A DNA stretch of 64,000 nt from Liolophura sinensis (lineage: Eukaryota; Mollusca; Polyplacophora; Chitonida; Chitonidae), in the NCBI RefSeq assembly GCF_032854445.1, contig NC_088303.1, positions 6,705,501 to 6,769,500 on the forward strand, given 5' to 3'. Shown here in pieces: positions 10,605-22,650 of this stretch. The translations under genes were made by a program, and so were the position numbers. Positions within the stretch are counted from its first letter, which is position 1. The number at the start of each line of letters is the position of its first letter. Below the pieces are notes generated by a model that ran no database searches, had not been told where the DNA came from, and saw nothing but the letters and a program-made list of their open reading frames with translations.

Positions 10605-10634
10605 CCCCCCCCCCCCCCCCACCACCACCACCAA
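10605..10634 (+). repeat. C16 homopolymer followed by ACC triplets
   Basis: Sixteen C in a row (10605-10620) followed by about four ACC units. It lies between the small ORF and the convergent capsid-like remnant. Confidence 0.9.
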
Positions 10635-10734
10635 CGTTCCCAGCACGAGCCCGTGTAAACGCGTTCACCTGTAGAACGCGTCGCAGATGCACCGCGTCCA
10701 TGTTTTTGTTTTAACTGACGAAGTCACAGATCAC

Positions 10735-11420
10735 GTTTCAGCTTTTGTCTACTTCTAAGATATTGTCGGACTCGGTGTAGCACACCACGTTACAGACCTT
10801 AGTCTGCAAACCGCATGTCGGGCGGAAATCGCCTTTTTGGCCCGGTTCACTTGGTGATCGTCGTGGAGGTTGGTGCGGAGAATGGCGTTCCCCTCGTCGT
10901 GAAACACTTTCCCAGTGTTGGTGAAGAGGTTCATGTATGTTCTAACGAAACTCCCGGTCTCAAAGTCGGGTGTTAACGGCTTGGCAGGAATTTCACGTCT
11001 GCTGACATGCAAGGTGGAAAAATTGTGTAGAATTGCTGAAAGTGGAACGGGTCGTAGCTCCATTCATAAGCCGTGTTGCTCACGCATCACCACTAAACTT
11101 GTCGGTAAACTGCAGAGAAACAGGTTCGTTGATGTGGATGTGGGCTTTGAACACGGAGAAATACTTGGTCAGCACGTGGCGGATGGCGTACTTGACAGGG
11201 CTTTTGACCAACGCTTTCAAATGCCCCAGTTGAACAGCGCTAGTCACTTTGACTTTGCGCGCAATGACCAACATCTCCTCCAAGCAGGTCTTGCAATCGG
11301 GATCCTCCTCACCGGACATCAAGTCAAACGCGTCCTTGGACGGGCTGAGTCCGATGCCGGTGAACTTGACGACTTTGCAGGAACATGTCTCAGTGCAGGC
11401 GCCTCATCATGTCTACCGAC
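10735..11420 (-). pseudogene. F54H12.2-like (probable capsid-type) protein remnant
   Basis: On the minus strand two frames, 11080-11322 and 10755-11063, are successive parts of one protein. The upstream part has DAFDLMSG, VIARKVKVT and KYAIRHVLTKYFSVF segments. The downstream part has PDFETGSFVRTYMNLF followed by TGKVFHDEG near residues 33-57. A third frame near 10740-10790 carries the very C-terminal end. I recognise this order from proteins annotated as F54H12.2-like in many invertebrate genomes, which occur with Polinton-like polymerases. A structural (capsid) role is an inference from that association. The N-terminal half is missing and frameshifts occur near 11070 and 10890. Confidence 0.65.
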
Positions 11421-11900
11421 CCTATTAAGGCCGTAAGATGCAGCTGTTTTTAAAACCCGGTGTTGCTCTCATCCGTCCTGTCAAATATCCCGGGGGCTTG
11501 TACCTCACCCTGGCCACTTCCGGCCTCACCATTCGCTGGGCATAGCGACCGGCTTTGACTAACTCAAGGCGTAGCTCTCAGGTGTTCCATCCTACACGTC
11601 GCTCATGACTCTGAGTCTGGCACGTAACTCGGTTTTTCCCAACTCTCGCGCGGCAGTCTTTAACAAGAGTTGCGCCATTTTGGCAAAACAGTCCAGCAAA
11701 CCATGACTTAGCTGAACGCCGCACTCCAAAACACAGATAACCTACCTCCACCACTGTGACTGGTATAATAGTCGATGTAGGATCAAGCGCAAGTCACCGT
11801 GCAGAATCAGAAAGAAGTACGTCAAGCATACAGAGCGCGGAATCAATGACATATAGCATCCCTAGGGGGTTTTCCCCGCCTCCTCCTCCCAAAATTGTTA
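11421..11900. other. GC-richer stretch without assignable gene
   Basis: The composition matches the preceding element and it probably held the upstream half of the minus-strand gene, but all frames contain stops and I recognise no motif. The boundary to the LINE copy is near 11900. Confidence 0.3.
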
Positions 11901-12040
11901 GACAAGAATGCCCAATACGTTAAAACTACATGGTCCCTGTGAGACTTAGTATAAATATTGTAGCCAATGACAGGATGAATAGCATACAGTTTATTATGGT
12001 CCTGCATGTCCCATTCACCCTGCCAAAGGCAGCGAATATA

Positions 12041-12895
12041 TTAAAGAATATTAGACTTGACGTTTGTGTTAGGGATTTTAACTTTTGATATGGATTTATT
12101 TAAGGCAGCCTTTGCCTCCTTGTCCACGACTGTGTTTCCATGGATACCAATATGACTCGGTATCCAACAGAATATAATATCTTTACCTCTTTCCAATAGT
12201 TTTCTATGTAAAGCTAACATTTCCAGTATTAGTGGATTTTGAAATTTATTATGTTGTATTGCCAAAGGCCAGGAAATCGAGTCACTGCATATCATTGCAT
12301 GGCCCGAAAGAAACATACGATAAAGCCAGGAGTATTGCCCTCGCCTAGGCAGAAAAGATAGAAGATGAAGGTGGAAGACAAAGAGAAGTGACCCGTTGTT
12401 ATCGGACAGCCGCAGCCGCAACTCTGTCCCCATCCTTTGACCCATCAGTATATACAACTTTGTATAATTAGCCTTAATTTGAGCAAAACCTTGCTGAATT
12501 ATTAGAGGATTTGTATTTGATTTATTATATTTACGTATATCGAATATCAATTTACGTTGTGGGAGAAGCCATGGAGGGGACTCCAGAATAGAAACCGGAG
12601 CTATGTCCCCAAGTTCAATGTTGGCTTCCACAATATGGTTCTTAACACGAAAACCGAACGAAGGGATCTTGTTAAGACATTTAATATACTTGTCTTCATA
12701 TAATGGATTGAAAACACAGTCGTAAGCAGGGTTTGTTGGATGAGCTTTACGCTTTGTAGCATATTGGAGGCTGAGTTTTATATGTCGGTTATATAAAGAA
12801 AGCTCACTTGCCTCCACGTATAAACTCTCTATTGGCGAGGTTTTATGAGCACCAAGGCTCAGCCTTAAACCTTGGTCATGAACAGGATCTAACAT
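12041..12895 (-). pseudogene. LINE ORF2 C-terminal part with RNase H domain
   Basis: The longest open frame of the window (284 codons) carries the connection region and RNase H domain of the LINE ORF2. RNase H removes RNA from the RNA-DNA hybrid during reverse transcription. Residues near 200-212 read AMICSDSISWPLA with the catalytic Asp. Near 243-253 is WIPSHIGIHGN with the conserved His, and KEAKAALNKS follows. The segment that should carry the first catalytic Asp (TDGS in the copy at 19740-20186) is altered around residues 150-165. The frame opens at LDPVHDQGLRLSLGAHKTS, a conserved point just after the RT thumb. Confidence 0.85.
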
Positions 12896-13149
12896 TTTAA
12901 TATACGACTTATTTGCGGAACCGTAAATGATGGATCCATAGTCCTATTTAGACCTCACCAGATAACGATATAAATAACGAAGTAAAACTGATCGGTCAGC
13001 ACCCCAATCGGTGCTAAAAACGACTTTGATTATATCCATAGCCTTTGTACATAAAGGATAAAGTACATAAGGTATAAAGGATAGTTTACTATAAAATTTA
13101 CACCTACAAATTTTGTTTAATATGTTCACCCGCAAAAATTATGCTTAGG

Positions 13150-13970
13150 GTCAAGATTAAGTTTCCGTTTATTACAAAAATGCATACCCACAGTTTTAGA
13201 CGTTGAAAATCTAAAACGGTTTTCAGTTGCCCATTTCTCGATCTTATTGAGACAAAGCTGCAACTGACGTTCGATATTATTCATATTCTTCGCTCGGTAG
13301 CATATAAGGAAGTCATCAACATATAAAGAACCCTCTGTGCCAGATGTTAATGTTTTTTGCTAGGCTATTTATTTTTATGCTGAACAGAGTTGGTGATAGA
13401 ATGCTGCTTTGGGGTACACACATTTCCTGCTCATAAGAGGCAGAAAAAGTTGACCCTACCCGTACCTTAAACTGACGATCAGATAAAATTCTTATATATA
13501 TCCGCGAGGTCTTCTTAAATACTATATTTCCAAGTGGTGTCGTAGCCCTTTTCGAGGTCAAAAAATATGGACACCACATGTTCGTTTTTGATGAAGCCAA
13601 TAAAATATAATTCTCATCAGAATATTTTTGGAAATTGTTTCAGTTAGTTTACTTGCAATATCAGGTGGGGACGTTAATATACTATCTCCATCTTTCAAAT
13701 GCTGAACTTTGGCTTTATTATTTTTGCCCTTAAGTTTCTGATCATGAATCAATATCTTAGGCATGGGTGTTTTAGCGGTAATGCCCGAAACAAAGTTCCG
13801 CCAGCAAGATCCTTGGATTTGAGTAATCGACGAGTTTTAGCTCTAAAACTACAAGTCACTGGGACAATGATTAAATCTGCGTTCAGACTTTTTCCGGTTG
13901 TCATTTTAGTACCAAGGTTTACTTTTGCTCAAATCTCAAATGCGATCCAATCTGCTTGATCGAATTTTCA
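13150..13970 (-). pseudogene. LINE ORF2 reverse transcriptase fragments (copy A)
   Basis: Minus-strand frames 13316-13600 and 13558-13764 match the finger and palm parts of the RT seen better preserved at 49465-49951. Readable parts are ILSDRQFKVRVGSTFSASY and the motif B region, which is altered from GVPQGSILS to CVPQSSILS. The catalytic DD box lies near 13310 but has lost its frame. Several one-base shifts separate the pieces. Confidence 0.75.
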
Positions 13971-14140
13971 CCTAGCGACACGTTCTAAACAATTAGCAGT
14001 GATGCTCTAGGATTATAAGAAAATGGTCACTACTCCAGAGATCATGCACCTTCCAAGAAAAACCAAGGGGAAGTGATAGATCTGTGATAGTGAGATCGAT
14101 AGCAGAATACGTGTCATTACCCGGATGTAAATAGGTATTT

Positions 14141-14495
14141 CAAACTGTATCTAATACCACTTAACCTAGGGTTAGGGGCCGGAAAGGTAGCCATGCTAAT
14201 TACATCAGCATGATGCGTTTATGAACAGTTGCAATTAAAGCGCGACTGAGATACTTGTTTAATTGTTATTTGACATGGAACTTATTCACGGACTACGAAT
14301 TTGAACTTTGATATGGAATTGATGCCAGGAATATTCATTGTCTGCTCGGCATCATTGAAAACTGATGACCGCTTCTCTCTTGTGTGTTAGCGGCTTTGTT
14401 TCTTATTTGTATAATTTCTCACATACCTTTGTCTTTGGGACTTTACGGACTACGAATGGTATATGAATGTCTGACTTGACGCTTGTATTTAGAAC
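14141..14495 (+). repeat. MITE-like repeat R1, copy 2, inserted in LINE copy A
   Basis: Matches 6390-6775 in the same direction but lacks about 100 bp at its left end. Comparison with the LINE at 50980-51010 shows LINE sequence resuming at about 14496 exactly where it stopped at about 14137. A short tatt-like word occurs at both edges and may be a target duplication. Confidence 0.75.
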
Positions 14496-15215
14496 CATCT
14501 TTGAAATAACACTGTTCCTCCTTAGATAAAAAGTCTTCCACTATCTTATCATTCATGTTATTATTGACCCATAGCGGATTATGGGAATTAAAATCTCCCA
14601 TTATTATAAAAGGTTTTGGCAATTATTCTATTAAATTATGTAACTGGAAAGCTGGCAAAGAAATGTTAGGAGGAATATTCACTGAACATAATGTTATTGT
14701 TTCAGACAATGAAACACGAACGGCCACAGCCTGAAGCTCTGTATTCAGCGCAACAGGGTTGTGGATAGTATTATTATTTATGAAGATCGAGGAGCCGCTT
14801 GTATCTCGCTTCTCTTCAATACAATAGGTGCTATAAAGTGAATAATTTTTAAGAGTTATTGTATCTTAGTCAGATGTATTCAGGTGAGTTTCCTGAAGAG
14901 GAAGGGGAACTGGATTTCAAGACTAAACTAGCTGTGTTATTTTAATTAGATTTACTTAAATACCTCGACAATTCCATTGTATAATTTTGTGGTATATAGA
15001 CATTATGGAGGGAGATGTATAGGAGATTTATCTTTGTCTTTGCACCGGGGTCGACCTTTCCGTGGAGATCGGCTGTGTACATCGTCCTGAGGCGGGTGAT
15101 GGATCAATCGCATCCGCATCTGATGTCAAACGACCAACGTCCTCCAACTATCCAAACTTATTAAAAGTTTGGACAGGGCCCCTAGTGGCCTTACACAGAC
15201 GATCTGTGGGGTTTA

Positions 15216-15518
15216 TTATTGAAAATAACATACATAAACCAATCTTTTGGGAGGGTGTAAAACTGACAAACAACTATAAAACAAATTGCTAAATATGGAG
15301 CACCTCTGTAGAACTTTTACCGAACTATTTGATCTTAAATTTGCAAAAGGACATTTCAAGACATATAAACGTTTACCTGGAGGACAGCAGTTCCGGGGAT
15401 CGGCAAATAAAGCTCTGCATAAATTAGGCTGGTAACAGTAATGATAGCTAAGGAAAATGAAAATGAATGTCCAGGCTTTGAAGCCGAGAATGCCAAGTGG
15501 GACTCGTACAATAGACCA
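15216..15518. other. Spacer, nothing recognised
   Basis: AT-rich, no coding motif or repeat match visible. Confidence 0.4.
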
Positions 15519-15531
15519 GATTTGAGATTAT

Positions 15532-15784
15532 TTATTTATTTGATTGGTGTTTTACGCCGTACTCAAGAATATTTCACTTATACGATGGCGGCCAGCATTA
15601 TGATGGGAGCAAACCGGGCAGAGCCCGGGGGAAACCCACGACCATCCGCAAGTTGCTGCTGAACTTCCCACTGGAGAGGAAGCCAGCATGAGCGGGACTT
15701 GAACTCACAGTGACCGCATTGGTGAGAGACTCCTGGGTCATTACGCTGCGCTAGCGCGCTAACCGACTGAGTCACGGAGTCCCG
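15532..15784 (-). mobile_element. SINE-2 copy, tRNA-headed
   Basis: Read on the minus strand, the head (15784 leftward) has the tRNA promoter boxes: tgactcagtcggttagcgc (A box) and gagttcaagtc (B box). The body has the cccgggggaaacccacg stretch. The 3' end is the ATTTATTT tail at 15532-15543. The A-to-B distance fits a tRNA with a long variable arm (Ser/Leu type). Flanks gatttgagattat (15519-15531) and gattagagattat (16089-16101) form the target duplication, the right one now split by a SINE-1. Confidence 0.85.
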
Positions 15785-15791
15785 ATTAGAG

Positions 15792-16085
15792 TGAGTGAGT
15801 GCTTGGGGTTTAACGTCGTACTCAACAATTTTTCAGTCATATGACGACGAAGGAATCATTAGGGTGCATGCACGTGTAATGTGCCTCCTTGTTGCAGGAC
15901 GGATTTCCACCGCTCTTTTATTTAGTGCTGCATCACTGAGACGACTTACCGAAGGCAAGTAAGCCGCCCCGCCCGAGCCATTATACTGATACGGGTCAAC
16001 CAGTCATTGCACTATCCCCTTCATGCTGAACGCCAAGCGAGGAAGTTACAACTTCCTCTTTTAAAGTCTTAGGTGTGACTCGAGC
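15792..16085 (-). mobile_element. SINE-1 copy inserted at the edge of SINE-2
   Basis: Body and tail match the other SINE-1 copies (33403-33718, 35846-36156, 41101-41341); the tRNA-like head is cut off near 16085. The 11-bp direct repeat cccgattagag at 15781-15791 and 16086-16096 is the target duplication and lies at the junction of SINE-2 with its own target duplication. The tail is gagtgagtgc with GAGT repeats. Confidence 0.85.
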
Positions 16086-16101
16086 CCCGATTAGAGATTA
16101 T

Positions 16102-17040
16102 GTACCTGTGATCTTTTGTTTATGGTCAAAGACAAAACGCAGAAAGAGTACACTATTAAAAGCTTGCTCCCAGTTCCCAGGGTGAACTGCAGTGATGAGT
16201 CCCATGCAGTCTTACACAAAGTCCACATATTGAATTTTGAAAATTTTTTTGGTTGATTACCTGAAAATCATAACTTAAGCGGGAGTAATTCTTTAAAGCT
16301 CATAACGCTGACGCCAAGAAGGTCTCAAAAAGTTTTTAATTTGATCAATTGCAGTTTTACACTTAGCCTACCTTTGCGCTACTTTCAAGTGTTTAAATAC
16401 ATTAAATACTCGTGGCCATGTAGACACACTACCAATTGCCAGCTTCACAGCCCCAATGGTTTCTGGTCACGTGGCCTTTGAAGCTTTGAAGTTTTAATTG
16501 CAATTTACAGGAAAGCTGTCCGCTGAAGAGAAAAAAAAGACAAATTTATCTTCGGAAGTCAAAATTAACCTAACTGATATCTTGGTTTTTCATTATTCAA
16601 AAATAGGTGATCACGTCACCACCATAGCGACATTTCACTCTTCTCGACGAATTGAAACAAAACTTGCAAACCAAAATGGACGTTCAAAGTCAATATTCGC
16701 AAGGTCAATTCCCAAAACAGCATTCATCAAACATTAGCAAGAAATAAGCCAGTGTGTGCCTTTAAAGTATAAAATCAGGACTGATTCATGAATGAAAAAC
16801 ATTCAGCAGTTTTCAACAGCGAGAAAAAGACGTAAGGAAAGTTCTACGCAAATGAATAAATTCAGTATTCCATCTCTCTAACACGTTGAGTTGAGACTGG
16901 CCGTGTTTAGTACGACGTCTTACTGGCAGAGTACCATCGCTTGCACTTATATTCGATATGTTCTCATTTGCTTTTATTGTCAAGGCATATTGCTAATTGG
17001 TAAGCAGATTTTTTCAGAAAAGATGCCATTTTATACCGCT
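16102..17040. other. Intergenic, nothing firm
   Basis: Only short frames. The stretch 16680-16738 resembles the R1 repeat (gcaaggtcaattcccaaaac against gcaagattcatttccaaaac), perhaps a very old fragment. Confidence 0.3.
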
Positions 17041-17112
17041 GTTTATTTTTGTGTATTTGATTGTTATTTATCACCGTACTCAAGATCTTTTCATTTTTAC
17101 GATGGCGGTGAG
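17041..17112 (-). repeat. SINE-2 tail fragment
   Basis: About 70 bp resemble the SINE-2 3' end: a Ttatttttgtgtatttgatt run, then caccgtactcaagat and ttacgatggcgg. No body or head is attached. Confidence 0.5.
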
Positions 17113-17241
17113 TTTCATCTACTCGGCCAACAACCTAATACCATCAACACCTTAAGCGTTAAGTGTAATGGTAAGTCTTTGCCTGAGTGATGGCAGAGTG
17201 CATGTTGATATTGCAGGATATTGTTTTGGTAAACATACACT

Positions 17242-17352
17242 GTTCTTGTCATTTTCTACCATTTCAAAGGAATGAAATGTTCGTGTCATTTTCTACCATT
17301 TCAAAAGAATGAAATGTTCGTGTCATTTTCTACCAATTCAAAACAATGAAAT
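17242..17352 (+). repeat. Minisatellite, 37 bp x 3
   Basis: Three consecutive units of 37 bp at 17242-17278, 17279-17315 and 17316-17352, each starting gttcgtgtcattttctacca (first unit gttcttgtc) and ending aatgaaat. They differ at only a few positions. Confidence 0.95.
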
Positions 17353-18850
17353 GTTATAACAACAGAATACATTATACAATCACTCAGACAACATAATTCT
17401 TGTTTAAATGAAAATATCTTTGAGTGTAAAAGTTAGTGTTTTGTAACTTTCAGACGGTAAAAGACGTATTTATTCATTTGCACACCGCTGTGTCTGGGGT
17501 GTAATAAGCAGGATGGGGGATAATTTCAGTAAAGGGAGCTTACATGCATATGTATGCCATGCACACGGTTAGGTCAGGGGTTGTACTGACATTTAAAAAA
17601 AAAAACATGTAAGTATGATTAACAGTGACGGCATATACGACAATAATGTTTCTTCAATCCACTATTGATAACCTCAAAGTAGTCAGCGTCTGCTGACATT
17701 TTACTGTAGCCAGGCTTGGTTCTGTTGGTTTTACGTATGCCTAAATGCGTAATTATTTATTGTACGACAATGATCATGTTAGGTTGTTCAGAAAAAAGGG
17801 TGCAGCTGAAGAAGAAAAAACAGGGAATGTTGACAGCATGTGATTTCCATTGATGTAAAACTGCATTGACAACATTCTAGACCTAACAATTCCATTTCTC
17901 GTCATTGTTAGAAAAAGGTGAGTTTAAAAGCCGTAGTCTACAGGGGCATTAACACAGGTCATATTCTGCACATCTCCAGTGACAGTTTAAATAGTATCAA
18001 TAGTGTTTCGCAGCTGTACCTTTATCAGCACATCATTAATGTGTTCGGACAAGGTTTTTCCGCCTTGTTCTCTCTGCCAGCGTGCATGAACATGTCTCAA
18101 GTCAATAAAAGTGGGCGACAAAAAACTCGAAGATGTTAATTAAACGATAACGCCTAGCCTTGCACATCACCGCAATCATACAAGAATTTTTGAGGGTGAC
18201 ATTTAACAACAGTCAAGAAAATCAATCAAACCTTTGCAGGATGGATGTTTTTTTGTCACTAGCTTTTAAAACTGGGTAACAAGCACTGGTTACCCCTTCG
18301 TGCCAACAGACCGCATCCTCGATTTATTGGGTTCCCATAAAAGTCGCGGAGTTTGGGCAAGAATTGCACATTAATTTGCTTACCAACCGAAAGCAGTGAT
18401 TACGCTCAATAAAATCCATTTGTAAACGTAATACTAAACCTTAGAGTAATCTACATACGTCTGTAAACAAATTTAATCAGATTGGTAAAAGTAAAGCCCA
18501 ACAAATTACTCGGAATTCCACGCACTGGTCTAAGCTGAGTCAAAGTCTTAAGGTCATGTAATGCAACATTTCCTCGGAGACTCTAATGCTGTTCCTAGCA
18601 GTGTAATTTGAGACTTTGTCGATTGATCACAATGCAAAAAACTGTGTAATAGTTAAGGCAGAGAAGTCGGTAAGTACAGAAGCCCGGCCTATCTGAAAAT
18701 GGAAAGCTGCTGCAACGATGACGTCAATGGATGCCTCCGTGTCGATCGTATGCGCCACACCCACAGCACTGTGCTTGGAAAGACATTTTCAGGGCCCATA
18801 TTTATCTTAGGTCTTAGGCTCAAGTCAAAATACAATGAAAATGTTTGCGG
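17353..18850. other. Intergenic, nothing recognised
   Basis: AT-rich with frames no longer than 73 codons. No motif or repeat match found. Confidence 0.4.
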
Positions 18851-19189
18851 TTGAAATGAATGAATAAAAGATTATGGCTTAACGCCACATCGGCAATATT
18901 TCAGCCATATTATGGCGAGAACAAGGTGAAAAAACGAGACGGTTAAGGTTTTCGACATGATAGTGAGAAGATCAAAAACAAAAAAAAATACTGTCGTACA
19001 TGTTTAAAATCAGATAACAAACAACCAAAACAGTTAAAAAAAACCCATCATATTTAAGAAATAGCATATTTAGAAATCCATATGTATATAACTTTTTATC
19101 TAAAGAAATTTACGACAGTTAAAATTTATAGTTTATGATATAGGCCAATGGCCTTAAAATATTTTATGACAGCATCGCCAGTAATGCTC

Positions 19190-20186
19190 TCAAAAATCAT
19201 ATATAGAGTTGACTGTGTAGAATGTTTGCCGAACATGGGCAAAGTCTACAGCAAACCAGGATATGTTTGATGCCGTAGTCAGAACCACATCCAACACACT
19301 CTGTGGTAGAGCCCAATCAAGAATAAAATTGTAAGTTAGACAAGAATGCACAATACGACACCTAGCTAAAACTGCTTGATCTCTATGAGATATACCGTGA
19401 GTATACAAAGTAAAGCCAATGACAGGGTGAACGCTATGCAGTTTATTACGGACCTCAAAGTCGCATTCATCCTGCCAAAGGCGACGAATATATTTAACAA
19501 TGTTCAATGGAAAATCAGTATATAGGATCTTGACTTTTGATATGGATTTATTTAGGGCAGCCTTTGTCTCTATGTCTACGACTGTGCTTGCGTGGAAATA
19601 TGACTCGGTATTCAACAGAATATAATATCTCTACCTCTTCTAATAAGTTTTCTTCGTAAGGCTAATATTTCAAGTATCAATGGATTTTTAAATTCATTAT
19701 GCTGTATTGCCAAAAAGCAAGACAGCGAGTCACTACACATCATTGCCATCTAGGTACGCCCAGAAGAAACATGATAAGGCCAGTGGAGAAGATTGAAGAG
19801 ACTCGCTGTTCTAAGACAGCCGCTGATGCAACTCTGTTCCCATCCTTTGACCCATCAGTGTATATGAAGTTGTAATACAAAAAATGGTAAATGACCTTTA
19901 AGCCCCATGTCTGACAAAGATATGGTCTTTCAAAATTCCATATTTCCGTATGGTGTCGTAGGCCTTTTTCAAGGTCAAAAAATACCGATATCCAAAATAC
20001 CGATTGCCCAAAACAACACTTTATATTACATAGACTTGTTTGGTTTCTTGCAACTAAGAAGTTACTATCATTTATCGTCAGTTCCATAGTCTTAAAGACA
20101 CAGCTGGTAAGAGCTATGGGACGGTAATTAGATGGATTATAATTATCTTTGCCCGGTTTTGGAACCGGAATAATACACACCTCCAT
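19190..20186 (-). pseudogene. LINE ORF2 remnant, RNase H part (copy B)
   Basis: Frames 19740-20186 and 19190-19615 on the minus strand. The first opens with EVCIIPVPKPGKDN, SNYRPIALTSCVFKTMELTI, the classic start of a LINE RT. It then jumps within the frame to FIYTDGSKDGNRVASAAVLE, the first RNase H catalytic motif. This confirms a deletion of nearly the whole RT. The second frame gives the C-terminal end with KSISKVKI, RLWQDECDF and the terminal NSIYDF segment. Frameshift and stops separate the two. Confidence 0.8.
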
Positions 20187-20940
20187 CTATTATAGCGAAA
20201 AAATCACCAGTAATCCAAATATTAGTTAGCAAGTCCAAGAGAGTCTTAAGTGTCTCAGGCGGTAAATGGTTCAGAAAGGTATAATATACATTATCAGGAC
20301 CACACGCAGAACAGTGTGCCTTTTTAATGCAATTTTTAGTCCATCGATGTTAAAAGGATGATTACAGTATTGTGAGTTTTTAGAAGCAAAGGTCAATTTA
20401 GTTTTCTCCTTTTGGCTTTTAATATGTTGGAATTCGGAAGTATAATTCTCAGAAGAAGATTTCTTCGAAATTGTCTTATCCAAGTTATTAGCTACATCGG
20501 ATGGAGAAGTTTATCGATTATCTACATCTTTGAAATGCTGGACTTGTGCTTTATTAGTTTTGATCTTCAGTTTCTTAACCATGTTCCAGGCCTTATGCAT
20601 GGGTGTTTTTGACATTATACCTGAAAAAAGTTTTTCCAACAGGATAGTCTCTTGGATCTGAGTAAACGACGAGCGTTAGCTCTAAAAATACGAACCTGCG
20701 GATGGAAGACCTGCAGCTCGCTCTTCTTCCTTTGAATATGTGTTGTATAATGAATAATTTTTAAGAGTTATATCATCTTTGTCAGATGTCTTCAGGTGGG
20801 TTTCCCTAAAGACAAAGGGCAATAGGATTTAATGATTGGACTAGCTGGGTTATTTCAACAGCATTTACATTAAGACCTCGACAATTCCATTGTATAATTT
20901 AGCCATGTACAGACATTACGAAAGAAGAGTTATAGGAGAT

Positions 20941-21920
20941 TTATCTTAATGTTTGAACCGAGGACGAACTCCCAGGTGCAGGTGATGTATTCATCACATT
21001 CGCATCCGATGTCCAAGGACCAACGTGATCCAACGATCCAAACGTTGTTTGGAAATGATCTCTAGTGACATTAGCGGGACGCTTTGTGGGGCCATTATGT
21101 TTATTATTAATTTGAGATTTATTCTTGGCATTATTATATTTAGAGAGATTGGGTTCAGGTCTATCAGTGTGTCCGGTACTAATGACTTGACGTGTTCTAG
21201 GTTGAGCAAGAATAGAACGCATGTTGAGCGGAAAGTTGCACAGAAGTAGAACTAGGTTAGTCGTTTCCATTGAGCCCAAGCAAAGAGGTTTAAATAGCAA
21301 TAGGTGTTACTCGCTTGACCACATTGGCAAACAAAGTCTGCGGGGAAGTATTAGAGGGTGAGATTAATTTGCGGGCTTCCTGATAAGATATATTGTTTTG
21401 GACTTCTATATTGATTATTTGTTTTTCTTTAACGAAGAGTGGACTGTCGCAAGAGGACGCCATGTGATCTCCACCGCAATTGCAGCACTTAACTGTGCTC
21501 CTACAGTCGAAACCATCATCACCTCCCACTGCCGCACCGGAAACAAACCGATTTACTTTACTTACATTGGCATTTACCGTGACCAAACTTTTGTTAGTTG
21601 AAACAACGTGTCGGGTTAGTAATATATCTAAGTCCATACTAACCCTGTACGGGCCAATATAGATATACAACTGAAGTGTTTTACTACTGACGGGCAAACA
21701 ATATGTATTTAGTTTAATGATGTTACAAGATTTCTTCGTAGTGAAGCGTTTCACTCTGGTAACACCTGTGAATTCAGTTCTGTGCAAATTTCCTCTTCTG
21801 ATAAGTCAATGATTTCTTGATCCCTATCAGGTATTATTTCCTGACAGCTGTTCAGCGAATTGTGAGGGGATGTAAAAACAAGGAGATCAGTTACTTTCTT
21901 TATAGCTATTAAGTTTTTGG
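20941..21920 (-). pseudogene. LINE ORF1 (gag-like, CCHC knuckles), copy B
   Basis: ORF1 binds element RNA. The minus-strand frame 21290-21787 starts MHRTEFTGVTRVKRF and reads a typical N-terminal nucleic-acid binding half. It then reaches the last zinc knuckle as CCNCGGDHMASSC near residue 102-114, followed by SYQEARKLISPSNTS, which is shared with the copy at 52743-53165. The frame 20941-21300 holds the C-terminal part. The first knuckles are damaged by shifts around 21540. Three consecutive knuckles are intact in the copy at 52665-52805. Confidence 0.75.
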
Positions 21921-22650
21921 ATTGCGGTTTCCGGAAGCAGTGAAACAGAATGTCTCCGGATCGTATTTTTTTTTAACGTTTTTAACGTTTTTACCGGCTG
22001 TGCCCTGCAAAGCCCTTATGGATAAAAGTTCGCCCCATGTTTTCCCCAGCCACCTCGGAGTGCCAACAAGGGCCGTGCCTGGGGGATACCCAGCGGGAGC
22101 ACACCAAAGACTACACATAGGATATACTCAATTAGATGGCCTTAATATGGACACCCAATTCCCCACCACGAGATCATCCGTCTTCCACCTACTTAATAAG
22201 GTCACACATCAGACACGTACTAATAGATTGACTCATGAGTCACCGCCTTAAAGCGTAGTCCCGCAAACGAAAGTTGATAAATAACAGTTATTCTCCAAGA
22301 AGTGATGTTATGGAGAAATTCTGGGACAACGCAGAGGCAAGACGTGACCAAATCAATTGATCGGACCTGGCCAATCCGACCCCTCGTCTCTCGCCAAGTA
22401 AGGGCCAACGTGGAATGTTGGGCAAGACCAACATACCCTCAGCCACCAGGATCCCGTCTTCAGAGATTACGGCTTGCAACCCACTGCAAGCAGGTCGCTC
22501 CTCCCATGCCTTTCACACAACCAAGAAGATGAGGCTGTTAAATTCACCGTGCCCACACGGGAGAGCTCTAGGTTAGTCGCATTCTACGAAAAGTTTGCCT
22601 AGAGGGCTGAGGTCATATCCCCCCCCCCCTAGAAACCCCAGGGGTGTTTG

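Larger units (their letters stand above)
11905..15215 (-). mobile_element. LINE copy A (I-group, APE-RT-RNase H), truncated
   Basis: A non-LTR retrotransposon copy read right to left: end of ORF1 (about 15060-15215), APE endonuclease (14495-15010 and 13970-14135), RT (13150-13960), then RNase H (12041-12500). It lacks the 3' tail, which in sister copies ends in a GAATGAATG repeat, and lacks most of ORF1 and the 5' leader. The R1 repeat at 14141-14495 splits the endonuclease region. RNase H in ORF2 places it in the I group of LINEs; a Nimb-like assignment is a guess. Confidence 0.85.
18853..22650 (-). mobile_element. LINE copy B with both ends but internal deletion
   Basis: The 3' tail starts at 18853 with gaatgaatgaa and the core atgtggcgttaagcc (read reversed). 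Then come the 3' untranslated region, RNase H (19190-20186), a shortened RT region, the start of ORF2 (20700-20930), ORF1 (20941-21920) and the 5' leader to about 22650. The RT palm is almost absent: near 20700 a pre-RT segment joins directly to an endonuclease start segment, and near 19890-20010 RNase H joins to a short RT piece. Both termini are present, so the losses are internal. Confidence 0.8.

Noticed and set aside
10915-11436. 173-codon plus-strand frame
   Set aside because: It is antisense to the F54H12.2-like remnant, which explains the open frame.
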